In this document: one piece after another, positions 41,027 to 49,596 of the stretch | Position numbering within the stretch: the stretch's first letter is position 1 | Layout: each line of letters opens with the position of its first letter | From: an uncultured Flaviramulus sp. | GTDB taxonomy: Bacteria; Bacteroidota; Bacteroidia; Flavobacteriales; Flavobacteriaceae | Reading direction: 5' to 3' | Length of the DNA stretch: 64,000 nucleotides | Assembly: GCA_947495125.1 (NCBI GenBank) | Contig: CANLXL010000001.1 | Coordinates: forward strand, 434,001 to 498,000 | Translations under genes and position numbers: made by a program | Notes under the pieces: model-generated | What the model was told of the DNA's origin: nothing | Seen by the model: the letters and a program-made list of their open reading frames with translations, nothing else | The model's database searches: none

Positions 41027-42268
41027 TTATTCGTATTTCATTTCTTTTCCTTTTATAAATACTTTTTCTATTTGATTCGCTCCAAAGGCATAAGGCATAA
41101 ACCCATAAGAATTAATCGGTTTTGTGAGGATTAAATTCGCATATTTCCCTTTAGTAATAGAGCCTACTTCTTTTTCTACTCCCATGGCGTAGGCGCCATT
41201 TATGGTTGCCGCATTTATGGCCTCCTCCGGAGTCATTTTCATTTTAATGCATGCTGTAGATATTACAAAGTTCATGTTTCCGGACGGTGTTGAACCCGGA
41301 TTATAATCGGTAGCCAACGCTAAGGGCAATCCGGCATCAATCATTTTACGAGCCGGTGTATAAGGAATACTTAAAAAATAGGAGCAACTGGGCAAAGCCA
41401 CAGGCATTGTGCCGGTATTTAGAAGCACCTTAATGTCTTCATCTCTCATTTCTTCTAAATGATCCACAGATAAGGCGTTAAATTTCACTCCGGCCTGAAC
41501 GCCTCCAATCGCTGTAAACTGATTGACATGAATTTTAGGAACCAGTCCATAAGCTCTTCCGGCCTCTAAAATCAGTTCAGTATCTTCAACAGAGAAGTAG
41601 CCGGTTTCACAAAATATATCAATATAATCTGCTAAATTTTCTTGAGCTACTTTTGGTATAACCTCATCAATAAGCATGTTTAAATATCCTTTCTTATTGT
41701 TTTCATACGCTTTGGGAACGGCATGAGCACCTAAAAAAGTGGCTTTGATTTCTAACGGATAGTTTTCCTTTAATCGCTTAATAACCCGCAACATTTTTAA
41801 TTCGGCATCTTTAGTTAAACCGTAGCCCGATTTTATTTCTACAGCGCCAGTACCAAGTTGCATAATTTCTTCTAATCGCATCCTACTTTGTTCATACAAA
41901 GCTTCTTCTGAAGTTTCCTGTAGTTTTTTTGCCGAATTTAAAATTCCGCCTCCTCGTTTGGCGATGTCTTCATAAGACAATCCATTAATTCTATCGACAA
42001 ATTCACCCTCCCTGTTACCAGCATATACAATATGGGTATGTGAATCGCACCATGTAGGTAGCATCATTTTTCCCGTTGCATCAATGATATCTGCTTTGAT
42101 TTCCGGACAATTATCCATTGATCCAAAATCAGAAATCAAGCCATTTTCTACAATTAAGTAAGCGTCTTTTATGGTAGGAAGCCTATTCATTTCTTTTCCT
42201 GAAACGAATGATATAGGTTCATTTCTAACTTGAATAAGTTCTTTGATATTCTTAAATAAAGTAGCCAT
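41027..42268 (-). CDS. hutI: Imidazolonepropionase
   Basis: It hydrolyses 4-imidazolone-5-propionate to N-formimino-glutamate, step three of histidine breakdown. The 413-aa amidohydrolase has MLPTWCDSHTHIVYAGNREG (metal HxH and substrate Arg/Tyr positions, about residues 68-87), FLGAHAVPKAYE, KIHVNQFTAIGG with a metal His, VDHLEEM, and ALATDYNPGSTPS with the metal Asp. Length is normal and there is no signal peptide. Its ATG overlaps the hutU stop by one nt (TAATG), implying translational coupling. No hutG or hutF is present in the window, so the last step must be encoded elsewhere. Confidence 0.95.
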   Translation of the reverse strand: MATLFKNIKELIQVRNEPISFVSGKEMNRLPTIKDAYLIVENGLISDFGSMDNCPEIKADIIDATGKMMLPTWCDSHTHIVYAGNREGEFVDRINGLSYEDIAKRGGGILNSAKKLQETSEEALYEQSRMRLEEIMQLGTGAVEIKSGYGLTKDAELKMLRVIKRLKENYPLEIKATFLGAHAVPKAYENNKKGYLNMLIDEVIPKVAQENLADYIDIFCETGYFSVEDTELILEAGRAYGLVPKIHVNQFTAIGGVQAGVKFNALSVDHLEEMRDEDIKVLLNTGTMPVALPSCSYFLSIPYTPARKMIDAGLPLALATDYNPGSTPSGNMNFVISTACIKMKMTPEEAINAATINGAYAMGVEKEVGSITKGKYANLILTKPINSYGFMPYAFGANQIEKVFIKGKEMKYE

Positions 42269-44265
42269 TAAAATAAGTCGTTTAAAATAGTATCATCTAC
42301 AAGGTTTGGCAAAGTTACTTTTAAATTAGGCGTTCTTTCCATTTCTCTTTTAATAGCAAAGATAGCTTCATTATTTCTGGCCCAACTGCGTCGTGCGATT
42401 CCGTTATTCACATCATAGAACAGCATGCTCTTTAGACGTGTTTCAGCCTCCTTAGTGCCATCCAACAACATACCGAACCCACCGTTCATAACTTCACCCC
42501 AGCCAACACCACCACCATTGTGAATAGACACCCAGGTAGCACCTCTAAAACTATCTCCTATCACATTATGAATAGCCATATCCGCTGTAAATTTACTACC
42601 GTCATAAATATTTGAAGTTTCTCTAAACGGAGAATCCGTTCCACTCACATCATGGTGATCTCTGCCTAAAACTACCGGGCCAATTTTACCTTCAGCAATA
42701 GCATGGTTAAATGCTTCGGCTATTTTGGATCGTCCTTCGGCATCGGCATATAAAATTCTTGCCTGAGACCCTACAACCATCTTATTTTTCTTAGCATCTT
42801 TAATCCATGTGATATTATCCTGCATTTGCAATTTAATTTCTTCAGGAGCATGCGCCATGATGCCTTGTAGAACATCTGCCGCGATATCGTCTGTTGCATC
42901 CAAATCATCAGGATTCCCGGAGGTACACACCCAACGGAATGGTCCGAAACCATAATCAAAACACATCGGACCCAAAATATCCTGGACGTAGGACGGATAT
43001 TTAAAATCAATACCATTGTCTGCCATAACATCGGCTCCGGCTCTCGAAGCTTCTAATAAAAAGGCATTGCCGTAATCAAAGAAATACGTTCCTTTTTTAG
43101 TATGCTTGTTTATGGCCATCGCATGTCTTCTTAAGGTTTCCTGCACTTTTTCCTTGAATGTTTCAGGAGCTTCACGGATTAAGCGATTGGATTCTTCATA
43201 AGACAGGTCTATTGGATAATAACCTCCTGTCCAGGGGATATGCAAGGACGTCTGGTCTGAACCAACATGAATAAAAATATCTTCCAGATCGAAACGTTCC
43301 CATACTTCAACCACATTCCCGATGTAAGCTATTGAAATTACCTCACTATTTGCCTGAGCCTGTTTCGTTCGCTCTATTAATTCATCAATATTATCAATCA
43401 AAACATCTACCCAACCCTGTTTGTATCTTTTGGTGGCCGCTTTGGGGTTTATTTCTGCACAAATGGTAATACAACCTGCAATATTTCCTGCTTTGGGTTG
43501 TGCACCGCTCATACCGCCCAAACCTGCCGTTAAGAAGATTTTTCCATGAGGTTTTTCTCCTTTAGGTAAAATTTTGCGGAAGGCATTCATCACCGTAATT
43601 GTTGTCCCATGCACGATGCCTTGCGGACCAATATACATGAACGAACCTGCTGTCATTTGCCCGTATTGCGTCACCCCTAAAGCGTTAAACTTTTCCCAAT
43701 CATCCGGTTGTGAATAATTAGGAATCATCATGCCATTGGTAACGACCACTCTCGGTGCATGTTTTGAGGATGGGAATAAACCCATGGGATGCCCCGAATA
43801 CATATGAAGGGTTTGCTTCTCTGTCATGGTTGCTAAATACCTCATAACCAATAAGTATTGCGCCCAATTCTGAAATACTGCACCATTGCCGCCGTAAGTA
43901 ATAAGCTCTTCCGGATGTTGCGCCACGGCTGGATCTAAGTTATTCTGTATCATTAACATGAGCGCCGCCGCTTGAGGAGATTTTGCCGGATATTCGGAAA
44001 TTGGTCTGGCATAAATATCATAATTCGGTTTGAATCGATACATGTAAATCCTGCCATATGCTTTCAGTTCTTCCGCAAATTCAACTGCCAATTCTTTGTG
44101 CCAGTCTTTGGGGAAATAACGCAGCGCATTTCTAATAGCCAGCTGCTTTTCTTCTTTTGATAAAATATCTTTTCGTTTCGGTGCTTTGTTAGCATCTTTT
44201 GGATAGACTCGCTTTTTCGGCAATGCCTCTGGAATTCCTTGCAATATATGATCTTCAAATGTCAT
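42268..44265 (-). CDS. hutU: Urocanate hydratase
   Basis: It converts urocanate to 4-imidazolone-5-propionate with bound NAD+. The 665-aa protein has LITYGGNGAVFQNWAQYLLV, TLHMYSGHPMGLFPSSKHAP, MTAGSFMYIGPQGIVHGTTI, the NAD-binding GLGGMSGAQPKAGNIAG, RDHHDVSGTDSPFRETSNI and SIHNGGGVGWGEVMNGGFGM. It is about 100 residues longer than the Pseudomonas/Bacillus type (about 555 aa), with an N-terminal extension and internal insertions that are usual in the long Bacteroidetes form. It begins 7 nt after hutH and shares the TAATG junction with hutI. Confidence 0.95.
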   Translation of the reverse strand: MTFEDHILQGIPEALPKKRVYPKDANKAPKRKDILSKEEKQLAIRNALRYFPKDWHKELAVEFAEELKAYGRIYMYRFKPNYDIYARPISEYPAKSPQAAALMLMIQNNLDPAVAQHPEELITYGGNGAVFQNWAQYLLVMRYLATMTEKQTLHMYSGHPMGLFPSSKHAPRVVVTNGMMIPNYSQPDDWEKFNALGVTQYGQMTAGSFMYIGPQGIVHGTTITVMNAFRKILPKGEKPHGKIFLTAGLGGMSGAQPKAGNIAGCITICAEINPKAATKRYKQGWVDVLIDNIDELIERTKQAQANSEVISIAYIGNVVEVWERFDLEDIFIHVGSDQTSLHIPWTGGYYPIDLSYEESNRLIREAPETFKEKVQETLRRHAMAINKHTKKGTYFFDYGNAFLLEASRAGADVMADNGIDFKYPSYVQDILGPMCFDYGFGPFRWVCTSGNPDDLDATDDIAADVLQGIMAHAPEEIKLQMQDNITWIKDAKKNKMVVGSQARILYADAEGRSKIAEAFNHAIAEGKIGPVVLGRDHHDVSGTDSPFRETSNIYDGSKFTADMAIHNVIGDSFRGATWVSIHNGGGVGWGEVMNGGFGMLLDGTKEAETRLKSMLFYDVNNGIARRSWARNNEAIFAIKREMERTPNLKVTLPNLVDDTILNDLF

Positions 44266-44272
44266 CTTTATT

Positions 44273-45766
44273 TTATCTTAAGTTGAATGCCTGCGTTTTA
44301 ACTAATTCAATCATCATATTGATATCGTCTTTTAACAAACGATCGCTTTCTAATTTTGGAACTTTTTCCCTGATAATTCTGAAATTCTCTTCAATAATAT
44401 CCGAAAACGTATTTGGCCTTCTAAATTCCAAAGCTTGAGCGGCGTACATTAACTCTATGGCTAATATCTTTTCGAGGTTTCCTAAAATCTGATTGAATTT
44501 ACGCCCTGAAATACTTCCCATGGACACATGATCTTCTTGTCCCAATGAGGTTGGAATGCTGTCTGCTGAAGGCGGAAAACACAAGGATTTGTTTTCAGTA
44601 ACCAATGCCGCCGTGGTGTATTGTGGAATCATAAACCCAGAATTTAATCCCCCACCGGTTGTTAATAGTCTTGGTAAACCAAACTTTCCTTCTAATAACA
44701 AATAACAACGTCTATCCGAAATATTTCCCAATTCTGAAGCAGCTATAGAATTATAGTCTAAAGCCATGGCTAATGGTTGTCCGTGAAAATTGCCTCCAGA
44801 AATCGCTTCAGTGTCGCTTAACACAATCGGGTTATCCGTAACCGAATTCATTTCTATTTCAGCCAATTCACTCAGATGATAATAGGCATTCCTGGAAGCG
44901 CCATGCACCTGTGGAATACAACGCATTGAATAGGGATCCTGAACGCGGTCACAATTTTCATGAGAATCTACGTTTTGTGATTTATAGAGTAACATGAACA
45001 TTCTTTCCGCGACTTCAACCGTACCTCGAAAAGGACGGATTCTGTGGAGTTCATCCCTAAAAGGAGAAAAACTACCTTGATAACCTTCAATACTCATGGC
45101 ACCACAAACATCAGCCAAATCTAAAAGATATTCCATCTTCTTCAAACCAACGATGGTGTGCGCTAAAATAAACTGGGTTCCGTTTATCAGGCCCAAACCT
45201 TCCTTAGCTTTTAACTCTATAGGTTTTAAATGGTGCTTCTCTAAAACCATTTTAGCAGGCTGAATTTCATTGTCTATCCAAAACTCACCTTCGCCCAAAA
45301 GCGGCAAAAACAAATGTGATAAGGGGGCCAAATCTCCAGAAGCTCCAACCGAACCTTGTTCAGGTACAACGGGCAATAAATCATTATCAATAAAGTATAA
45401 GATGCGTTCAATGAGCTCCAATCGAACACCGGAAAATCCCTGACATAAGGCATGTGCTTTACAAATCAACATGATTTTAGACAACTCCTTATCTATTGGA
45501 TTCCCAACACCCACGGCATGCGTAATTAATAAGTTTTCTTGTAATTTGTTCGTCTCTTCCGGTGTAATCTGAACATCACATAAAGGTCCAAAACCTGTAT
45601 TTATACCATATACAGCCTTGTTGCCTTCGGCCATGGTTTCAACCTTTTGTCTGCAGATATTAACCTTTTCTTTAGCTTCAGCAGTTAAAACAGCTTTCAA
45701 ACTACCTTGAGCTATAGCTATTACTTTATCAACGGTTAGGTGATCTATTCCGTAATTAAATGTCAT
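44273..45766 (-). CDS. hutH: Histidine ammonia-lyase
   Basis: It deaminates L-histidine to urocanate. The protein (497 aa from ATG 45766) has the MIO-forming Ala-Ser-Gly in PEQGSVGASGDLAPLSHLFL, NGINTGFGPL-like VYGINTGFGPLCDV, KEGLGLINGTQFILAHTIVG, QDPYSMRCIPQVHGASRNA, SGGNFHGQPLAMALD and QEDHVSMGSISGRK. An in-frame ATG at 45814 would add 16 residues but overlaps the predicted promoter, so I prefer 45766 (MTFNYGIDHLTVDKV). It is the first gene of hutHUI and is divergent from a LysR regulator, with an operator-like dyad between them. Confidence 0.95.
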   Translation of the reverse strand: MTFNYGIDHLTVDKVIAIAQGSLKAVLTAEAKEKVNICRQKVETMAEGNKAVYGINTGFGPLCDVQITPEETNKLQENLLITHAVGVGNPIDKELSKIMLICKAHALCQGFSGVRLELIERILYFIDNDLLPVVPEQGSVGASGDLAPLSHLFLPLLGEGEFWIDNEIQPAKMVLEKHHLKPIELKAKEGLGLINGTQFILAHTIVGLKKMEYLLDLADVCGAMSIEGYQGSFSPFRDELHRIRPFRGTVEVAERMFMLLYKSQNVDSHENCDRVQDPYSMRCIPQVHGASRNAYYHLSELAEIEMNSVTDNPIVLSDTEAISGGNFHGQPLAMALDYNSIAASELGNISDRRCYLLLEGKFGLPRLLTTGGGLNSGFMIPQYTTAALVTENKSLCFPPSADSIPTSLGQEDHVSMGSISGRKFNQILGNLEKILAIELMYAAQALEFRRPNTFSDIIEENFRIIREKVPKLESDRLLKDDINMMIELVKTQAFNLR

Positions 45767-45776
45767 CGTTAAATCG

Positions 45777-45819
45777 TTTGAGTTTAACAAAGTTATTCTT
45801 ATTTTTGATACCAAATAAG
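45777..45819. promoter_or_regulatory. Overlapping divergent hutH/LysR promoters with an LTTR-type dyad
   Basis: Plus strand: TTTG (45777-45780), 19-nt spacer, TATTTTTG (45800-45807), a full match to the Bacteroidetes promoter for the LysR gene. Minus strand: TAACTTTG (45795-45788) with TTTG at 45815-45812, 16-nt spacer, for hutH. The dyad CTTATTT-N8-AAATAAG (45798-45819) overlaps both, as expected for a LysR-type operator that controls hutH and its own gene. Confidence 0.65.
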
Positions 45820-45845
45820 ACTATTTTAATCACTAATTGATAACT

Positions 45846-46724
45846 ATGAGTAATCAAATAGAAATTCGACATTTAACTTATTTCTTAGCTGTTGCTGAAG
45901 ATTTGCACTTTAGGAGGGCGGCCGAACGCCTTTATATATCACAGCCCGGTTTAAGCAGGCAGATCAAAGAGATGGAAACCAATCTGGGTATTAAATTATT
46001 TGAACGCCATAACCGAAAAGTTCAATTAACAAATGTGGGTGCATATTTAAAAACTGAAATCACTGCGAATCTAAAGAACCTGGATCATATATTAAACCAT
46101 GCCAAACTATTGAATGATGGCATCGAAGGTCACTTAAACCTGGGGTATGTAGGTTCTGCGATGCAACACATCATTCCGGATTTACTTCTTAAATTAAGAA
46201 AAGAAAACCCCAATATCCTGTTTAGTTTAAAAGAAATGGATAATCAAAAACAAATAAATGAGTTGCTAAATTATGATATTGATATGGGTTTTGTTCGTCT
46301 CGAACGTGTTCCAAGAGGGTTAAATATTAGACCTGTTCTAAAAGAGCCATTTTGTTTAGTCTTACCAAAGAACCACAAAATAACCAAACAGAATTTCAAG
46401 AGTTTGATACAACTAAAGGACGAGTCCTTTATTTTGTTCGACTCCAAATATAGCGCGTCGTATTATGAAAAGGTAATGCAAATCTTTGATGACAGTCAAT
46501 TTTCTCCAATGGTGTCTCACAATACCATCCACGCCAGCTCAATTTATAAACTCGTTGAACACCACTTTGGTATTTCTATTGTTCCTAAATCGCTACAAAT
46601 AAATCATACACAAGGCATTAAGTTTATAGAACTGGATAACATTCCACAACGCACCGTACTTTCTATGGTTTGGAATAAGGACAACCGAAATCCGACTTTA
46701 AATAAAATCATCGACTTAATTTAA
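45846..46724 (+). CDS. LysR-family transcriptional regulator, divergent from hutH
   Basis: The 292-aa protein has an N-terminal winged helix (IRHLTYFLAVAEDLHFRRAA, then LYISQPGLSRQIKEMETNLG, residues about 5-50) and a periplasmic-binding-type effector domain (about 90-290). I start at ATG 45846; a TTG at 45837 is also in frame but less likely. Divergence from hutH and the shared dyad suggest that it regulates histidine use, probably with urocanate or a related metabolite as effector (inference). In many bacteria hut genes use HutC or another regulator, so a LysR type here is of some interest. The next gene in the same direction is the PiT transporter, 58 nt away. Confidence 0.9.
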   Translation: MSNQIEIRHLTYFLAVAEDLHFRRAAERLYISQPGLSRQIKEMETNLGIKLFERHNRKVQLTNVGAYLKTEITANLKNLDHILNHAKLLNDGIEGHLNLGYVGSAMQHIIPDLLLKLRKENPNILFSLKEMDNQKQINELLNYDIDMGFVRLERVPRGLNIRPVLKEPFCLVLPKNHKITKQNFKSLIQLKDESFILFDSKYSASYYEKVMQIFDDSQFSPMVSHNTIHASSIYKLVEHHFGISIVPKSLQINHTQGIKFIELDNIPQRTVLSMVWNKDNRNPTLNKIIDLI

Positions 46725-46742
46725 AAACCATAGTAAGCATAG

Positions 46743-46779
46743 CCATTAATTATCGTCCAAAGGATAATAAAATTAATGG
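46743..46779 (+). promoter_or_regulatory. Hairpin directly before the PiT transporter start
   Basis: CCATTAA (46743-46749) pairs with TTAATGG (46773-46779) and TTATC (46750-46754) with GATAA (46763-46767), with a TAAAA bulge and an 8-nt loop. It ends 3 nt before the ATG at 46783, where it could block ribosome access. It has no U-tail and no GC clamp, so it is not an ordinary terminator. Confidence 0.45.
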
Positions 46780-46782
46780 TGT

Positions 46783-47898
46783 ATGATTTTAATTCTTCTT
46801 TTCCTTTCTGCCTGTTTTTTAGCTTATAGTAATGGTGCAAATGATAATTTTAAAGGCGTTGCCACCCTTTTTGGAAGTGGCACTACTAACTATAAAAAGG
46901 CTATTAATTGGGCAACCGTAACTACATTTACCGGCTCTGTAACCGCTATTTTTTTGGCTAGTGAGTTGGTTAAAAACTTTTCCGGAAAAGGATTAGTCCC
47001 TGATGCGCTGATTGGCGCACCCATTTTCGCCATATCTATTGCTTTTGGAGCTGCCTTAACCGTTTTTATGGCTACCAAAATCGGAATGCCTATTTCTACA
47101 ACACATAGCTTAGTTGGGGCATTGTTTGGTGCCGGTGTCATGGCAGTTGGTTCTCAATTTAATTTTGAAAAACTCGGAAACACCTTTTTAATGCCGCTAA
47201 TCGTTAGCCCATTAATGGCTGCTTTACTTAGCTTTATGATTTACCTTCTTTTTAGGTCTGCAAGAAAGAAACTAGGTGTCACCAAAAAAACAAGTTTGAA
47301 TATTTACGAAAAACAGATTCCATCAACAGCCTCTTACCATATGGATAACATGGCCACATTAAAAACAAAGCGTACATTGGAGGCATCCATTCAAAACAAA
47401 ACAGAAACTTATGAAGGTCATATTTTAGGATTGAGTTCTCAAAAAATTTTAGATAGTTTACATTATCTAAGCGCGGGTATCGTAAGCTTTGCAAGAGGAT
47501 TAAACGACACCCCTAAAATCGTTGGTTTACTTTTAATCGTTAATGTTATAGACATTACCTGGAGCATGACCATCATCGCTATGATCATGGCCATTGGTGG
47601 TTTAATGAACGCCAAAAAAGTAGGTCTAACGATGAGCAAGAAAATCACCCCAATGAATTCCGGGCAAGGGTTTACGGCTAACATAATTACGGGACTGTTA
47701 GTAACTACGGCAAGTATTCATGGACTACCCGTTTCGACAACGCATGTGTCGGTGGGTTCTATTTTTGGCATCGGAACGGCTACCCGCAAAGCCGACTATA
47801 AAATGATCGGAAAAATAGTATTATCCTGGGTACTTACGCTGCCCTTAGCTGCTATTGTAAGTGCTGCACTATATAAACTGCTGGAAGTTTTAACATAA
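46783..47898 (+). CDS. PiT-family inorganic phosphate (possibly arsenate) transporter
   Basis: The 371-aa inner-membrane symporter has the two inverted PiT signatures: AYSNGANDNFKGVATLFGSG near residue 15 and VSFARGLNDTPKIVGLLL near residue 231, plus PISTTHSLVGALFGAG and GLPVSTTHVSVGSIFGIG after each half. About ten hydrophobic helices surround a polar loop (about 165-215). It is shorter than E. coli PitA (about 499 aa) but both halves are complete. PiT carriers also admit arsenate. It is followed by a DUF547 gene (31 nt) and a TIGR04283 glycosyltransferase, so import of arsenate for arsenosugar synthesis is a reasonable inference, with ordinary phosphate uptake as the alternative. Confidence 0.9.
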   Translation: MILILLFLSACFLAYSNGANDNFKGVATLFGSGTTNYKKAINWATVTTFTGSVTAIFLASELVKNFSGKGLVPDALIGAPIFAISIAFGAALTVFMATKIGMPISTTHSLVGALFGAGVMAVGSQFNFEKLGNTFLMPLIVSPLMAALLSFMIYLLFRSARKKLGVTKKTSLNIYEKQIPSTASYHMDNMATLKTKRTLEASIQNKTETYEGHILGLSSQKILDSLHYLSAGIVSFARGLNDTPKIVGLLLIVNVIDITWSMTIIAMIMAIGGLMNAKKVGLTMSKKITPMNSGQGFTANIITGLLVTTASIHGLPVSTTHVSVGSIFGIGTATRKADYKMIGKIVLSWVLTLPLAAIVSAALYKLLEVLT

Positions 47899-47929
47899 TT
47901 GGTATAAAAATTGTAAACTTGAATTTCTA

Positions 47930-48805
47930 ATGAAACACATAGCCCCCATAGTTTTAATAGCCTTTGTAATGTCTTGTGGAAGTAGAAAGCAAGCTGTTGC
48001 TAACACGCCAAAAGAAGCTTCAGAAATCAACATCACTAAAGATACGATTACTAAAGATGTTCAGACTATTAAAGAAACGGTGGTTGTTTCAGGTTCCATT
48101 AATGCTGAAAATGAAGCAATAAGCCCCCCGGAAAAACAGGAAAATCTCGAAGCTTCTTTATACATTTTTAATCATTCATCATGGAACAACTTACTGCAAC
48201 AACTTGTTTCGGAAACAGGCGATGTGGATTATAACGGATTTAAACAACGACGTAGTACCCTATCGAATTATATTTCATCATTAAGCGATCATATACCTAA
48301 CGGGGCTTCCTCTAGGGCATACACCTTGGCGTACTGGATAAATGCCTACAATGCTATGACCATTGACCTCATTTTAAGACACTATCCCATACAGAGTATT
48401 AAAGACATTGAAAAGCCCTGGGATCAGCGGCACTGGAAATTGGGTGAAAAATGGTATAATTTAAATGAGATCGAGCATCAAATTCTACGAAAAATGGATG
48501 AACCTCGTATTCATTTTGCCATTGTTTGTGCCTCATTTTCTTGTCCGAAATTAGTGAATAGTGCCTATACAACGGATAATCTGGAGTTAGAACTTACCAG
48601 AGCCACCGAGGATTTTTTAAGCGATACTTCAAAGAACAATATCACAGAAAACCAGCTGGAACTATCAAAAATATTTCAATGGTTTGCCAAAGATTTTAAG
48701 CAAGATGGCTCTTTAATTGATTTCTTAAATCAGTACTCTAAAATTAAGATTTCAGAAAAAGCAAAAAAACGTTTTAAACCTTATAACTGGGATTTAAATG
48801 AATAA
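47930..48805 (+). CDS. DUF547 lipoprotein (first of two in the window)
   Basis: The 291-aa exported protein has a lipobox at VMSCGSRKQ (C16), a low-complexity linker to about residue 75, and a DUF547 domain: YTLAYWINAYNAMTIDLILR, then HYPIQSIKDIE, LNEIEHQILRKM, and HFAIVCASFSCPKLVNSAYT with two cysteines. DUF547 resembles papain/transglutaminase-like folds by family assignment, but activity is unknown. It sits between the PiT gene (31 nt) and the TIGR04283 glycosyltransferase (8-nt overlap). DUF547 genes are recurrent neighbours of arsenosugar glycosyltransferases as I recall. A paralogue is at 56340. Confidence 0.85.
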   Translation: MKHIAPIVLIAFVMSCGSRKQAVANTPKEASEINITKDTITKDVQTIKETVVVSGSINAENEAISPPEKQENLEASLYIFNHSSWNNLLQQLVSETGDVDYNGFKQRRSTLSNYISSLSDHIPNGASSRAYTLAYWINAYNAMTIDLILRHYPIQSIKDIEKPWDQRHWKLGEKWYNLNEIEHQILRKMDEPRIHFAIVCASFSCPKLVNSAYTTDNLELELTRATEDFLSDTSKNNITENQLELSKIFQWFAKDFKQDGSLIDFLNQYSKIKISEKAKKRFKPYNWDLNE

Positions 48806-49517
48806 AATTTCAATTATTATACCTATTTATAATGAGGTCGATAATATCGGTAATCTGTTAAAGTATTTATTGAAAAATTCGTCTGAAAAAAATATTGCCA
48901 ATATTATTGTTGTTGATGGTGGTAGTAAAGATGGGTCACAAGATATCGTTAAGAATTTTATTTTCAACGGGATCCAACCAAACATCATCTTACAACCTTC
49001 ACCCAAAGGTCGTGCAGCTCAGATGAATTTGGGAGCTCAATATGCGACTGGCGATATTCTGTATTTTTTACATGCAGATTCTTTTCCTCCAAAGAATTTC
49101 GACGCCCATATCATACGAGAAATTAATAAAGAGAATTATGCAGGTTGTTTCAGAATGAAGTTTAACAGTGATCATTTCTGGTTAAAACTTGCAGGTCAGC
49201 TTTCTCGTTTACCCTGGGAATCCTGTCGCGGTGGTGATCAAAGTCAATTTATATCCAAAGCACTCTTTAATGAAATTGGTGGGTACAACGAGCGTTTTAA
49301 AATTTATGAAGATAACGACCTCATTAGTAGACTCTATGCCATGAATGAGTTTGTCGTTATTCAAAAATGGCTTACAACGTCTGCCAGATGTTATTATTCA
49401 AATGGAATCTGGAGATTACAGTTTCACTATTGGACCATTCATTTAAAAAAATGGTTTGGTGCATCTGCCGAAAATCTAAATCAGTACTACCTAAAATATG
49501 TGCATGTTAAAAAATGA
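48798..49517 (+). CDS. TIGR04283-type arsenosugar-biosynthesis glycosyltransferase (GT2)
   Basis: The 239-aa GT-A enzyme has ISIIIPIYNEVDNIGNLLKY at the N-terminus, VVDGGSKDGSQDIV, SPKGRAAQMNLGAQYATGDI, the metal-binding FLHADSFPP (DxD-like), and RGGDQSQFISKALFNEIGGY, then EDNDLISRL. The LPKGRAxQMNxGA and GDQ motifs mark the TIGR04283 family associated with arsenosugars. It would add or build the aglycone/sugar part. It overlaps the DUF547 gene by 8 nt. The partner TIGR04282 enzyme is encoded 9.9 kb away in the arsM-arsS operon, with hut genes in between. Confidence 0.88.
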   Translation: MNKISIIIPIYNEVDNIGNLLKYLLKNSSEKNIANIIVVDGGSKDGSQDIVKNFIFNGIQPNIILQPSPKGRAAQMNLGAQYATGDILYFLHADSFPPKNFDAHIIREINKENYAGCFRMKFNSDHFWLKLAGQLSRLPWESCRGGDQSQFISKALFNEIGGYNERFKIYEDNDLISRLYAMNEFVVIQKWLTTSARCYYSNGIWRLQFHYWTIHLKKWFGASAENLNQYYLKYVHVKK

Positions 49518-49596
49518 TAAAACTCCCTTAAGAAAATTCTAAATGTTACATTTCGCTTAGATAATCGTCTACTTTTACAGAATAATCAACTGTTTT

